Shown: positions 1 through 8,404 of the stretch, piece by piece
Numbering within the stretch: the stretch's first letter is position 1
Layout: each line of letters begins with the position of its first letter
Origin: Gaiellaceae bacterium
GTDB taxonomy: Bacteria > Actinomycetota > Thermoleophilia > Gaiellales > Gaiellaceae
Reading direction: 5' to 3'
DNA: 64,000 nucleotides
Assembly (NCBI GenBank): GCA_030446625.1
Contig: JAUJMY010000005.1
Span: forward strand, 93,383-157,382
Translations under genes and position numbers: made by a program
The notes under the pieces: model-generated
What the model was told of the DNA's origin: nothing
Database searches by the model: none
The model's input: the letters and a program-made list of their open reading frames with translations, nothing else

Positions 1-187
1 ACCTCGCGCACGAAGCGGCCTGCGACGCTCGGCGATTTGACCGGCGTCCCGCCGCTGAGCCACAGCACGGGAGCCTCAGCGGTCTCGACCGCGCGCGTTG
101 GCAAGGCGCCGCTCGCGCATCCGCGACTGAAGTACCTGAGCACCACAGTGTCGCCCGACTGCCCCTGGGACAGGGCGGCTTTCATCC
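1..187 (-). CDS. DUF402-like protein, N-terminal part (runs off window)
   Basis: An open minus-strand frame starts at ATG 187, three bases after the stop of the methyltransferase/reductase gene, and runs off the window edge; 62 residues are visible. The visible part has the look of the DUF402 fold: a 'GDTVVLRYFSRG' opening, an 'LPTRAVE' segment and then 'VLWLSGGTPVKSP'. DUF402 proteins include nucleoside phosphatases and FAU-1-like RNA-binding proteins, but no catalytic residues lie in this fragment. The close spacing suggests co-transcription with the upstream gene. The family call comes from motif resemblance only. Confidence 0.55.
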
Positions 188-189
188 TG

Positions 190-1998
190 CTAGTCGTCGA
201 GCAGGTCGAGGATGTTGAGCGGCTGCCGGAACGGCGCCACGACGTAGACGCCCGCGGCGAGCTCGCGCGACTCCTCGTAGAGCTTCCGCGCGACCTCCAT
301 GCCGACCTTCGCCGCATCCGCTCCCGCGTCGCGCAGCGCCTCCTGAACCGGCTCGGGGACGATGATCCCGGGCACCTCGTTGTGCACGCGCAGAGCGAGC
401 TGGTAGCTCCAGAGCGGCCAGAGCCCGATCAGCAGCGGGATCGGCGACGGGCCGCCGAAGCGGTCGAGGAAGCGCTCCAGGTACTCGAGGTCGAAGACGA
501 TCTGCGTCATCGCGAACTTCGCGCCCGCGTCGAGCTTGCGCCGGAAGCGCTCGAGCTCGAGCTCGACGTCGTCCGCGGTCGGGTTCACCGCGACGCCCAC
601 GAAGAATGAGGTCGGCGCGTCTATCGCGCGCCCGTTCACGTCCTCACCGCGGTTCAGGCCGGCGATCACCTCCGTGAGCCCGATCGAGTCGACCTCGTAG
701 ACGCCGCCGGACCCCGGATAGTCGCCCGCGGCAGGCGGGTCGCCGGTCACCGCGAGCACGTTGCGGACGCCCTCCGCGTGCGCCCCGAGCAGCACCGACT
801 CGAGTCCGGCGCGCGTCATGTCGCGCGGCGTCAGGTGCGGGATCGTCTCGATCCCGCACTCGCGCTCGATCGCCACGGACGCCATCAGGCCGCTCATCCG
901 CGCGCGCCCCGCCGGGTTGTCGTTCAGGTCGACGAAGCGAGCGCGCCCCGACTCCTTGAGCGTCCGCGCGACCTCGATCAGCCCGTGGTTGTTGCCGCCG
1001 AGGGGCGGGTCGAGCTGCACGGAGACAACCCACTCGCCCTCGCGGAGCGCCTGCGCGAGCCCCGTCTCGCGCTGCTCCTCGCCGAGCGCGACGACGAGCT
1101 CCCGCTCGTCGAAGGACAGGGCCGCGCGCGGCCGCCGCTCCTCCTCCAGCGCGGAGCGGATCGCGGCGATCTCGACCGGCGTCGTCCCGCAGCAGCCGCC
1201 GATCACGCGCGCGCCGAGGTCGCGCGCGTGCGCCGCGAACTCGGCGAAGTAGTCGGGCGTCGCGTGCGGGTAGATCACGCGCCCGCCTGACAGGCTCACG
1301 AGGCCGATGTTCGGCAGCGCCGCGAGCGCGTGGCCGTCGCCGCCCATCTGCTCGAGCGCGGCGAGCGCGGTGAGGAGCCCCGCCCCGTGGTTCGCGCCGA
1401 TCGCGGCGACGTCGAGCCCGGCCAGCCGCTCCGCCGCCTCGCGCGCCGAGACGCCCGCGATCGTCTCCGCGCCTTCGTCGAACGTCAGCAGCGCGACGAT
1501 CGGGAGGCTCGAGACGCTGCGCGCCGCGTCCACCGCGTCCACGAGCTCCTGGAGGTCGTAGAAGGTCTCGATCATGAACAGGTCCGCGCCGCGCCCCTCG
1601 AGGACGCTCGCCTGCTCCGCGAACAGCTCCCGCCGCTTCCGCGAGCTCGGCGCGTCGCCCAGCGGCCCGATCGAGCCGGCGATGTAGACCTCGCGGCCGC
1701 AGACCTCCCGCGCCTCGCGCGCGAGCCGCACGGCGGTCGAGTTGATGCGCTCGAACTCGTCCTCGAGGAAGTGCGCGGCGAGCTTGCGCCGGTTCGCGCC
1801 GAACGTGTTCGTCTCGATCAGCTCCGCGCCCGCGTTGATGAAGCTCACGTGCAGCGAGACGACGGCCTCGGGCGCGCGCAGGTTCGCCTCCTCGGGGCAG
1901 CGCAGGCGCGGCACCGCGCTGGAGATCAGCGCTCCCATCCCGCCGTCGGCCACGATCGCCGGTCCATCCTGGAGTCGCTTCAGAAACGCGCTTGCCAC
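190..1998 (-). CDS. Bifunctional homocysteine S-methyltransferase / methylenetetrahydrofolate reductase
   Basis: A 602-residue two-domain fusion of the YitJ type. Residues 1 to about 290 form a homocysteine S-methyltransferase domain with the zinc motif GGCCGTTP at 267-274. Residues about 325-595 form a MTHFR TIM barrel (SVQLDPP start, AVTGDPP loop). The protein would reduce methylene-THF and methylate homocysteine to methionine in the cytosol. The first zinc ligand, usually Cys in a GxNC motif, reads GANHG (residues 201-205), so His204 may replace it. The start is GTG with a GAGGAGGG Shine-Dalgarno 7 bases upstream. A candidate SAM riboswitch precedes it. Start and domain assignment are secure; cosubstrate use is inferred. 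Confidence 0.92.
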   Translation of the reverse strand: MASAFLKRLQDGPAIVADGGMGALISSAVPRLRCPEEANLRAPEAVVSLHVSFINAGAELIETNTFGANRRKLAAHFLEDEFERINSTAVRLAREAREVCGREVYIAGSIGPLGDAPSSRKRRELFAEQASVLEGRGADLFMIETFYDLQELVDAVDAARSVSSLPIVALLTFDEGAETIAGVSAREAAERLAGLDVAAIGANHGAGLLTALAALEQMGGDGHALAALPNIGLVSLSGGRVIYPHATPDYFAEFAAHARDLGARVIGGCCGTTPVEIAAIRSALEEERRPRAALSFDERELVVALGEEQRETGLAQALREGEWVVSVQLDPPLGGNNHGLIEVARTLKESGRARFVDLNDNPAGRARMSGLMASVAIERECGIETIPHLTPRDMTRAGLESVLLGAHAEGVRNVLAVTGDPPAAGDYPGSGGVYEVDSIGLTEVIAGLNRGEDVNGRAIDAPTSFFVGVAVNPTADDVELELERFRRKLDAGAKFAMTQIVFDLEYLERFLDRFGGPSPIPLLIGLWPLWSYQLALRVHNEVPGIIVPEPVQEALRDAGADAAKVGMEVARKLYEESRELAAGVYVVAPFRQPLNILDLLDD

Positions 1999-2054
1999 CC
2001 GGTCGTCCCTCCTCGTCGGAGCGAGCTTGCGCGTTCGACCCGTTCACCACCTCT

Positions 2055-2160
2055 AGCCGTTGCCCCGTCGGGGCCACATCTCGTCTTACCACCGTGCGGC
2101 TAGGCCGGTTGGCGGGCCGGTACGGCAAGGCCGCTGGCCACTCTCGATGCAGCGGCGAGC
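2055..2160 (-). promoter_or_regulatory. Candidate SAM riboswitch (SAM-I/SAM-IV clan)
   Basis: The minus-strand leader of the methionine-cycle gene can fold with a 7-bp P1 (CTGCATC at 2152-2146 with GATGTGG at 2080-2074). It contains a GAGAGTGG segment after P1, a CCAACCGG segment like the SAM-I GGCAACC box, and GGTGGTAAGAC like the SAM-I GGUGCUAA element. A second hairpin, GCCCC-GAC-GGGGC (2074-2062), follows P1 directly, as in SAM-IV and SAM-I/IV variants. The Shine-Dalgarno lies about 50 bases further on. Gene context agrees, because SAM riboswitches repress methionine synthesis genes. The assignment rests on eye-matched motifs, without a covariance model. Confidence 0.6.
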
Positions 2161-2270
2161 CTAGCAGAGGGTCACGAGGCGTTCCCGTGCCGGTGAACAA
2201 GCGCGGTCAACCGCGTTCGAGTGATGGATGAAGCGGCAGGGCGAGTTCATAGTGGGACGGCAAGCTCGTT

Positions 2271-2333
2271 GGCCCCGATGCGGCGGGGGCCGCGGGCGGA
2301 AGTCCGGAGAGGCCCCTATGCGGCGGGGGCCGC
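2271..2333. repeat. Two-copy direct repeat of GC-rich hairpins
   Basis: Positions 2271-2293 and 2311-2333 are the same 23 bases with one difference, at a 40-base period. Each copy can fold on itself (GGCCCC with GGGGCC). They lie between the SDR stop at 2350 and the riboswitch leader, so they could serve as a tandem terminator for the minus-strand SDR. No T-run follows. The rest of 2161-2349 holds no gene that I can support. Confidence 0.5.
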
Positions 2334-2349
2334 TCCGCTCCTCACGCGT

Positions 2350-3126
2350 CTACGGGTCGTGGACGACGCGGCCTTCCATCCCGCCGGCGACGGTGACGAC
2401 CTGGCCGGTGACGTGCCCGGACACCTCGTCGGACGCGAGCGCGACGACCTGCCGCGCCACATCCTCGGGCTGCGCCACCTTGCGCAGCGCCATCGTGCGC
2501 GAGATGCGACGGACCTGCTCCGGGTCGACGTGGCCGCGCGTCATCGGCGACTCGGTCCAGCCGGGGCAGACGCAGTTGACCCGGCCGCGCGGCGCGACCC
2601 GCACGATCTCGTTCTTGAGGCTGAGCAGGAGGCCGTGCGCGAGCGCGGACTTCGCGGCGGCGTAGTCCGCGTGCCCGGCCTCCCCGACGAGCCCGGCCGT
2701 GGACGCGACGAGGACGAGGCTTCCGTGGCCGTTCCGGCCCACCTCGCGGAGGAACGCGCGCGCGGTCAGGAACGCGGAGGTGAGGTTCGCGCGCAGTGTC
2801 TGCTCCCAGCGCTCGAGCGAGAGCTCCCAGACGGGCTCGTCCGCTCGCGGCCATACGCCGGCGACGGCCGCGCAGACGTCGACGCGGCCGAGAGCGCGCC
2901 GCGCCTCCTCGAACAGCCGCTCGACGTCGGCCTCGTCCGCGAGGTCGGCTCCTGCGACCGGCGCGCCCCCGAGCTCTGCCGCGATCTGCTCGGCCCGATC
3001 GCGGCCGCGGTTGTAGTGGACGACGACGCGCGCCCCCTCCGCGAAGAACTGCCGCGCGCAGGCGGCTCCGATCCCGCCCGAGGCTCCGGTGACGAGGACG
3101 CCCTTGCCCGCGAGCCCGGTCTCCAC
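2350..3126 (-). CDS. Short-chain dehydrogenase/reductase
   Basis: A 258-residue classical SDR. The NAD(P)-binding TGASGGIG motif is at residues 13-20, and the catalytic residues Ser142, Tyr155 and Lys159 (YAAAK) are all present. The usual NNAG motif reads AVAG (87-90). The C-terminal VTGQVVTVAGGM segment is typical of FabG-like reductases. Arg39 after the second strand suggests NADPH preference. The substrate cannot be told. The gene is divergent from the cupin gene that starts 20 bases away. Confidence 0.85.
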   Translation of the reverse strand: METGLAGKGVLVTGASGGIGAACARQFFAEGARVVVHYNRGRDRAEQIAAELGGAPVAGADLADEADVERLFEEARRALGRVDVCAAVAGVWPRADEPVWELSLERWEQTLRANLTSAFLTARAFLREVGRNGHGSLVLVASTAGLVGEAGHADYAAAKSALAHGLLLSLKNEIVRVAPRGRVNCVCPGWTESPMTRGHVDPEQVRRISRTMALRKVAQPEDVARQVVALASDEVSGHVTGQVVTVAGGMEGRVVHDP

Positions 3127-3146
3127 GTCGCTTACGCTACCGAGGC

Positions 3147-3644
3147 GTGGACGAGCTCCCCAACGTGTTCACGACAAGCTTCGAGTTCGATCGCGGAGGC
3201 GCGCGCGTCTCCCGCGTCGGGACACGAGCGGGCGCGGATGCGCTCGGCGCCTCCGTCTACGAGCTCGACCCCGGTGCGCGCTGGGCGGATCTGCACGTCC
3301 ACTACGCGAACGAGGAGATGATCGTCGTCTTGGCGGGGCGGCCGACGCTGCACACGCTCGAGGGCAGCCGGGACCTCGTGCCGGGCGAGGTGGTCGCGTG
3401 CCTCCGCGGCCGCCGCGGCGCGCACCGGCTCGAAAACTCATCCGACGAGGTCGCGCGCGTCCTGATCGTCTCCACGCGGCAGATGCCCGAGCTCGTGGAG
3501 TACCCCGAGCGCGGCGACGTCTTCGCGATGTCGGAGCCGCCGTTCACGGACGCGCCGCTGGACGAGTCGTACGGCCGCGTGCTGCGGGTCTTCCACAAGG
3601 ACGACGCGTTCGCCGTGCCCCCGGACGAGAAGCCCCCATCGTGA
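3147..3644 (+). CDS. Cupin-domain protein
   Basis: A 165-residue protein with a single cupin barrel in the middle: the HVHYANEE segment supplies His and Glu metal ligands, and 'GRRGAHRLEN' supplies a second His. Such proteins bind Fe, Zn or Mn and act as sugar epimerases, dioxygenases or binding proteins; the substrate is not evident. The start is GTG 3147. The stop overlaps the start of the D-aminopeptidase gene (GTGA), so the two are probably translationally coupled. Confidence 0.8.
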   Translation: MDELPNVFTTSFEFDRGGARVSRVGTRAGADALGASVYELDPGARWADLHVHYANEEMIVVLAGRPTLHTLEGSRDLVPGEVVACLRGRRGAHRLENSSDEVARVLIVSTRQMPELVEYPERGDVFAMSEPPFTDAPLDESYGRVLRVFHKDDAFAVPPDEKPPS

Positions 3645-4462
3645 GAGTTCACGTGATCAGCGACATGGAGGGCGTCTCCGGGATCGTCAAGCCCGAGCAG
3701 ACGAGCGGCGGCGACCCGATGTACGACGAGGGGCGGCGGCTGTACACCGAGGAGATCAACGCGGCCGTCCGCGGCGCGAAGGCGGCGGGGGCGACGGAAA
3801 TCGTCGTCATGGACTGCCACGGGGCGGGCAAGGGGTGGATGTTCAACTCGCTCGTCCCGGACCTCCTCGACCCGGCGTGCGAGTACGTCGTCCAGGAGGA
3901 GTGGACGGAGTACACGGAGTTCCTCGAGCAGGGCTGCGACGCGGCGCTGTTCGTCGGCATGCACGCGATGGCCGGGACTCCCGACGGCGTGATGAACCAC
4001 ACGGTTTCCGGGCAGGCGTGGCAGAACCTCTGGTTCAACGGCACCGCCGTGGGCGAGACGGGGATCAACGCCGCGCTCTGCGGGACGTGGGGGTGCCCCG
4101 TGCTGCTGGTGACCGGCGACGAGGCTTCGTGCCGCGAGGGGCGCGAGCTCCTCGGCGACGGCCTCACGACGGTCGCCGTGAAGAAGGGGCTCGGCGCACG
4201 GAGCGCGCGCCAGATCGCCCCGCTCCGCGCGCGCGAGCTGATCGAGGAAGGCGCGCGCCGCGCGCTCGGCGACCTGACCGCCGTGGCGCCGTACGACCCC
4301 GGGCGGCCGTGCGAGATCCGCGTCGAGTACAAGAACACGATGGCGCCACAAAAGCTGCGCCACGCGGCGGGCGTCGACATCGTCGGCCCGCGCGAGATCG
4401 TCGTCCGCGCCGCCGACTGGTGGACGGCGTGGCAGCGGTTCTTCTGCTTCGACTCGGAGTAG
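3641..4462 (+). CDS. M55-family D-aminopeptidase (DppA-like)
   Basis: A 273-residue member of peptidase family M55, zinc-dependent D-aminopeptidases that cut D-Ala-containing dipeptides. It begins with the family hallmark 'ISDMEGVSG', whose Asp and Glu bind zinc. It continues with MDCHGAG and VGMHAMAG, giving further His ligands, and a GETGINA segment. The GTG start at 3641 overlaps the cupin stop by four bases. The length matches Bacillus DppA. The role is probably recycling or use of cell-wall D-amino acid peptides, in the cytosol, as no signal peptide is seen. Confidence 0.9.
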   Translation: MRVHVISDMEGVSGIVKPEQTSGGDPMYDEGRRLYTEEINAAVRGAKAAGATEIVVMDCHGAGKGWMFNSLVPDLLDPACEYVVQEEWTEYTEFLEQGCDAALFVGMHAMAGTPDGVMNHTVSGQAWQNLWFNGTAVGETGINAALCGTWGCPVLLVTGDEASCREGRELLGDGLTTVAVKKGLGARSARQIAPLRARELIEEGARRALGDLTAVAPYDPGRPCEIRVEYKNTMAPQKLRHAAGVDIVGPREIVVRAADWWTAWQRFFCFDSE

Positions 4463-4595
4463 GGCGTCGCGCCGAGCTCGGCCGCCCGCCGCGGCGCCCG
4501 GCAACGGGGGTCTGACGCGCGGTCGCGGCCCGCGCGGAGGGGTGTGGACGGAGTGATCCGGAGGTGTGGGGGTTGGCGGGTGCGCCGCGGACGAT

Positions 4596-5173
4596 TTAGT
4601 CCGCGTCTGGGGCGGGCTCGACGACCTCCAGCTGCTCGAGGAGCGTGAAGACCACGCCTTCGCGACGGGCGACTCCCGCGGCCGCTCGCGCCCGCTCGCC
4701 CAGTCCCCCTGCTCGCGGATCGCGCGGGCCATCGCGCGCACGGAGGAGGAGTCCGGCTCCGGCTCCGTCAGCGCGAGCAGCTGCGAGACGAGGACGTCCT
4801 CGAGCGACGCGACGGGCATCCGCATCGCCATCACCTCGATCTCGTCCGCGCGCTCGAACCAGCCGTCGTCGACCGGCCCGCCGTGCGGGTTGAAGATCAG
4901 GTCGATCAACTCGTCGTCGTCGTAGACCTTCAAGAGCCAGTCCTCCGGCGGGTCCTCGCCGCGCATCCCGATCGCCACGAGCGTCTGCTGCGCGCGCTCG
5001 GCGTCGTCCGGCTTCACCAGGAAGTCGACGTCGTGGTCGGTCTCCGGCCCGCCCCGCGCCCACGCCGCCATCCCGCCGGCGAGCGCGAACGGGATCCCGG
5101 CCTCGCGCAGCGCGGCCGCCGCCTTCTTCATCGGCTCGTAGAGCGCGTCCTGCGTCGTCGCCTCGTCCGCCAC
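4596..5173 (-). CDS. Nucleotidyltransferase-like protein, frameshifted near the 3' end
   Basis: The frame from GTG 5173 reads as a nucleotidyltransferase-fold protein: 'PFALAGGMAAWARGGPETDHDVDFLV' has the GG..A..RG and DxDFLV motifs of AbiEii/DUF6036-type proteins. Near 4651-4660 the frame shifts by one base. The neighbouring frame then gives a family-like C-terminus 'VFTLLEQLEVVEP', ending at TAA 4596. One missing base would restore about 190 residues. The family includes toxin-antitoxin NTases and stand-alone proteins; no antitoxin gene is adjacent. An ATG at 5131 is an alternative start. It is divergent from the phosphoesterase gene. Confidence 0.65.
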
Positions 5174-5236
5174 GTCGTCGCGGTACCCGTTCGCGGGAGC
5201 CGAAACTCTTTCGGACGGAGCGGTAACAATGCCGCG

Positions 5237-6001
5237 ATGACCGAGCGCGTCCGCATCGCCGCCGCAGGCGACATCCACGCGGCGGAGCCGCACCGCGAGC
5301 GGCTGCTCACGGCGTTTGCGGGTGTCGCCGACGACGCGGACGTCGTGCTGCTCGCGGGCGACCTGACGACGCACGGCGAGCCGGAGCAGGCGAGCGTGCT
5401 CGCCGAAGCGTGCGCAAGCGCCGACCTGCCGGTCGTCGCCGTGCTCGGCAACCACGACCACCACGAAGACCGTGCGGAGGAGGTCGCAGACGTGCTGCGC
5501 GACGCCGGGGTCGCCGTCCTGGACCGGGAGGCGGCGATCGTGACGATCGGCGACGCGGAGCTCGGGGTCGTCGGCGCGAAAGGGTTCGTCGGCGGCTTCG
5601 CCGGGTCGTCCCTTCCGGACTTCGGCGAGCCCCTCCTGCGGCAGGTCTACGACGAGACGACCGACGAGGTCGTCGCGATCGAGCGCGGTCTCCAGAAGAT
5701 CTCGCACTGCCCGCTCCGCATCGTGCTCCTCCACTACGCGCCGACGGTCGAGACGCTCGAGGGGGAGCCGGTCGGCATCCACACGCTGCTCGGGTCCGCG
5801 CGCCTCGCGGTGCCGATCGCGGAGTACCAGCCCGACCTCGTCCTCCACGGACACGCCCACGCTGGGAGCTTCGAGGGCCGGATCGGCGAGACGCCGGTCT
5901 ACAACGTCGCCGTGCACGTGACCAAGCGCGACTTCTACGTCTTCGACCTCCCCGTCACGCCGGGTCGCTCCGAGGTCGAGGTCCACACGCGGCGAGCCTG
6001 A
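5237..6001 (+). CDS. Calcineurin-like metallophosphoesterase
   Basis: A 254-residue cytosolic protein with the full set of metallophosphoesterase motifs: GDIH (11-14), GDLTTHG, GNHDHH and a C-terminal HGHAH. These ligate two metal ions and cleave phosphodiesters or monoesters. The natural substrate is unknown; close families include cyclic nucleotide and nucleotide-sugar hydrolases. The start is ATG 5237. It is followed three bases later by the MOSC gene and shares its direction, suggesting an operon 5237-7943. Confidence 0.85.
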   Translation: MTERVRIAAAGDIHAAEPHRERLLTAFAGVADDADVVLLAGDLTTHGEPEQASVLAEACASADLPVVAVLGNHDHHEDRAEEVADVLRDAGVAVLDREAAIVTIGDAELGVVGAKGFVGGFAGSSLPDFGEPLLRQVYDETTDEVVAIERGLQKISHCPLRIVLLHYAPTVETLEGEPVGIHTLLGSARLAVPIAEYQPDLVLHGHAHAGSFEGRIGETPVYNVAVHVTKRDFYVFDLPVTPGRSEVEVHTRRA

Positions 6002-6004
6002 CGC

Positions 6005-6790
6005 GTGCCGAGCGTCTCCTGGATCTCGATCGCGCCCGTGAAGGGGCTCGGCCTGCTGCACCCGGACGAGGTGATGCTGCACCGCCACGGCGTCACCGAG
6101 AATCGCCGCTTCTACATCGTCGACGAGGCCGGGCGGCGGTTCGGCCTCATGCGGCACGGGCCTCTGGTCCGGGTGCGCGCGCACTACGACCCGCACGAGG
6201 AGCGGCTCGAGCTGCGCCTTCCGGACGGAACGAGCGTCGCCGGAGAGGTCACGCTCGGCGACGCCGTCACGACCGACTTCTACGGCCGGCCCGTCGCAGG
6301 TCGCGTCGTCGAGGGGCCGTTCGCGAACGCGCTCTCGGCGCACGCCGGGCGGCGCCTCCGCCTCGTGCAGTCCGAGCGGCCCGGCGCAGCCGTCGACCGC
6401 GGCCGCGGCGCCGTCTCGCTCGTGTCCGACGCCTCCCTCGCCGAGCTCGGCCGCCACGGAGGAGACGGCGACGTCGACGGGCGGCGGTTCAGGATGCTCT
6501 TCGGTGTCGCCGGCTGCGACGCCCACGAGGAGGACTCCTGGCTCGGCGGCGAGCTGCGGATCGGCGAGGCGCGGGTGCGTCTCGTCGGCACCGTGGGCCG
6601 CTGCGCGATCACGACGCAGAATCCGGAGACGGGCGAGCGCGACTTCGACACGCTGCGCGCGATCAAGTCGTACCGGGGCGTGAGCCACGAGCGATCGATC
6701 GACTTCGGGATCTACGGCGAGGTGCTCGAGCCGGGCCTCGTACGCCTCGGCGACGCCGTCGAGCCGCAGTTCCAGCTGGCCCTCCGCTAG
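6005..6790 (+). CDS. MOSC domain protein (N-terminal beta-barrel plus MOSC)
   Basis: A 261-residue protein with the MOSC N-terminal beta-barrel ('SWISIAPVKGLG') followed by a MOSC domain ending in 'VGRCAITTQNP', which holds the conserved cysteine. This is the layout of mARC/YcbX-type molybdenum cofactor proteins that reduce N-hydroxylated compounds or carry sulfur. The start is GTG 6005, three bases after the phosphoesterase stop. No Moco biosynthesis genes are near, so activity is inferred from the family only. Confidence 0.85.
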   Translation: MPSVSWISIAPVKGLGLLHPDEVMLHRHGVTENRRFYIVDEAGRRFGLMRHGPLVRVRAHYDPHEERLELRLPDGTSVAGEVTLGDAVTTDFYGRPVAGRVVEGPFANALSAHAGRRLRLVQSERPGAAVDRGRGAVSLVSDASLAELGRHGGDGDVDGRRFRMLFGVAGCDAHEEDSWLGGELRIGEARVRLVGTVGRCAITTQNPETGERDFDTLRAIKSYRGVSHERSIDFGIYGEVLEPGLVRLGDAVEPQFQLALR

Positions 6791-6800
6791 CGTTTCCGGC

Positions 6801-7943
6801 GTGGGTCCTTCCTGGCGGTCAGGTGCGGCTGCGCTCCTGGTGGGGCTGGCGGCCGCCACCGCAATCGGCGCGGATCGCGGCGCGCGCGCGGCGCCGGCGG
6901 CCGGGATCGCGTGCCGCACGGCGCAGATCGGCGTCCTCGCGCCGCTCACCGGCGGCGCGGCGAGGGTCGGCCGCGAGCAGCTCGACTTCGCGCGCTTCGC
7001 GCTGCTCACGCACGGACCGACGAGCCGGTTCAAGCCGACGCTCGTGAGCGCGGACACGCGCCTCTCGCCGCCGAAGGCCGCCGCCGCCGCGGCGCACCTC
7101 GGGCGGAACGACCGGATCCTCGTCCTCGTTGGGCCCGCGATGAGCCGGGAGGCGCTCGCCGCCGCACCGGAGCTCGCGCGGCGCGGGCTGGCCTTCGTCT
7201 CGGCGTCCGCACCCCGCGCCGCGCTCACGCGCAGCCCAGTCCGTGGCTTCTTCCGCGTGATCCCGAGCGAGACCGCACAGGCTCCGACGATCGCCGCGTA
7301 TCTGCGCGCCGAGCTCGGCGCGCGTCGGGTGCTCGTCCTCGATGACGGGAGCGCGTACGGCGTGCCGCTGGCGGATGCGATCCAGGCGAACCTGCGCGGC
7401 CGCGGCGCCGAGGTGACGCGCGAGGCCGCTGCTCCGGACGAGAGTGACCTCGCCTCTCTCGTCGCGCACGTTCGACCGACGACGGACGCGGTCGTGCTCG
7501 CATGGCAGGCGGCGGCGCGCGCGACGGCGTTCGCACAGCAACTCCGGACGAGCGGCAGGCGAGCGAGCGTCTTCGGGACCGATGCCCTCGACGTGCCCGA
7601 GTTCAGGCCGAACTCCGCGTACGTCTCGGCGCTGCTGCCGGACGTCCGGGAGCTGCAGGCGAACGAGGCGTTCGTGAAGCGGTACCGCGCGCGCTTCGGC
7701 GACTTCGAGAGCAGGTTCGCCCCCCCGATGTACGTCGCGACGCAGGTCGCGCTCACCGCCGTTCGCAACGCGTGCCGGGACGGGCGCGCCAGCCGCGCGG
7801 AGGTTCGGGCGGCGCTCCGGCGTACGTCGCTGCCGCGGACGATCCTCGGCTGGCCCGTCAGGTTCACGCCGCGCGGGGACCTGCGCAACGCTCGCTTCTC
7901 GGTCTACCGGATCGAGAACGGCGTCAAGCGCCTCGTCCGCTAG
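6801..7943 (+). CDS. Branched-chain amino acid-type ABC substrate-binding protein
   Basis: A 380-residue exported protein. A hydrophobic N-terminus (about residues 7-30, ending in ARA-A) looks like a signal peptide without a lipobox. The mature part has the two-lobe type I periplasmic-binding fold of the LivJ/Peripla_BP_6 family (IGVLAPLTGG at the start, then VLVGPAMSREA). No cognate permease or ATPase is adjacent, so it may be an orphan binding protein or a sensor. Its last 20 bases overlap the convergent MarR gene. Confidence 0.8.
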   Translation: MGPSWRSGAAALLVGLAAATAIGADRGARAAPAAGIACRTAQIGVLAPLTGGAARVGREQLDFARFALLTHGPTSRFKPTLVSADTRLSPPKAAAAAAHLGRNDRILVLVGPAMSREALAAAPELARRGLAFVSASAPRAALTRSPVRGFFRVIPSETAQAPTIAAYLRAELGARRVLVLDDGSAYGVPLADAIQANLRGRGAEVTREAAAPDESDLASLVAHVRPTTDAVVLAWQAAARATAFAQQLRTSGRRASVFGTDALDVPEFRPNSAYVSALLPDVRELQANEAFVKRYRARFGDFESRFAPPMYVATQVALTAVRNACRDGRASRAEVRAALRRTSLPRTILGWPVRFTPRGDLRNARFSVYRIENGVKRLVR

Positions 7944-8379
7944 CAGCGGTCCGGAGCGCGGCTTCGACGAGCTCCGCCGCCGCCGCGACGACGGCGACGT
8001 CGCCCGCATCGAGCCCGCCGAGGAGGCGGACGAGGGCGTCGATCCGCCGCCGCCGCGCGCGCTGGAGCAGGCGAGTTCCCTTCGTGGTCGCCGCGACGCG
8101 GACGCTGCGGCGGTCCGCGGCGTCCGCCACCCGCCGCACGAGCCCGGCGTCTTCGAGGCCGCTCACGATCCGGCTCGTCGTCGGCGCGCGAACGCCCTCC
8201 GCGGCGGCGAGCTCGCCGAGCGTCAGCGGCCCGGCGAAGACGACGACGGAGAGGGCGGAGAGGCGCGCAGGACCGATGCCGGCTGCCGCGTCCTCCTTCG
8301 CCGCGTAGCGGAGGAGATGGATCGCCGCCGAGTGGATCTTGTCCGCAGCCTCCTCGATCGTTGCGTTTCGCGTCGGCAT
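7924..8379 (-). CDS. MarR-family transcriptional regulator
   Basis: A 151-residue winged-helix regulator. Residues 50-110 carry the MarR core: 'LTLGELAAAEGV' then 'RIVSGLEDAGLVRRVADAADRRSVRV', with the DRR wing. The gene is divergent from an ankyrin-repeat gene. A 17-base near-perfect palindrome in the 47-base gap between the two starts is its likely operator. The effector is unknown. Confidence 0.88.
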   Translation of the reverse strand: MPTRNATIEEAADKIHSAAIHLLRYAAKEDAAAGIGPARLSALSVVVFAGPLTLGELAAAEGVRAPTTSRIVSGLEDAGLVRRVADAADRRSVRVAATTKGTRLLQRARRRRIDALVRLLGGLDAGDVAVVAAAAELVEAALRTAASGRGA

Positions 8380-8387
8380 CGAGTAAT

Positions 8388-8404
8388 TTAGTTAGCCTAA
8401 CTAA
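8388..8404. promoter_or_regulatory. MarR operator palindrome
   Basis: TTAGTTAG-C-CTAACTAA is a perfect inverted repeat around one central base, unusually AT-rich for this genome. It lies 9 bases before the MarR start and 22 bases before the ankyrin gene start. It would cover the likely -10 regions of both genes, which fits an auto-repressing MarR dimer. Binding is inferred. Confidence 0.75.

Noticed and set aside
601..620. Empty entry in the findings list at 601-620
   Set aside because: It carries no observation and an interest of zero; it should be ignored.
3302..7888. A 1528-codon open frame on the minus strand
   Set aside because: It is antisense to five well-supported plus-strand genes; only the stretch near 4660-5173 has family-like sequence (the nucleotidyltransferase). 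The rest is a GC-rich shadow.
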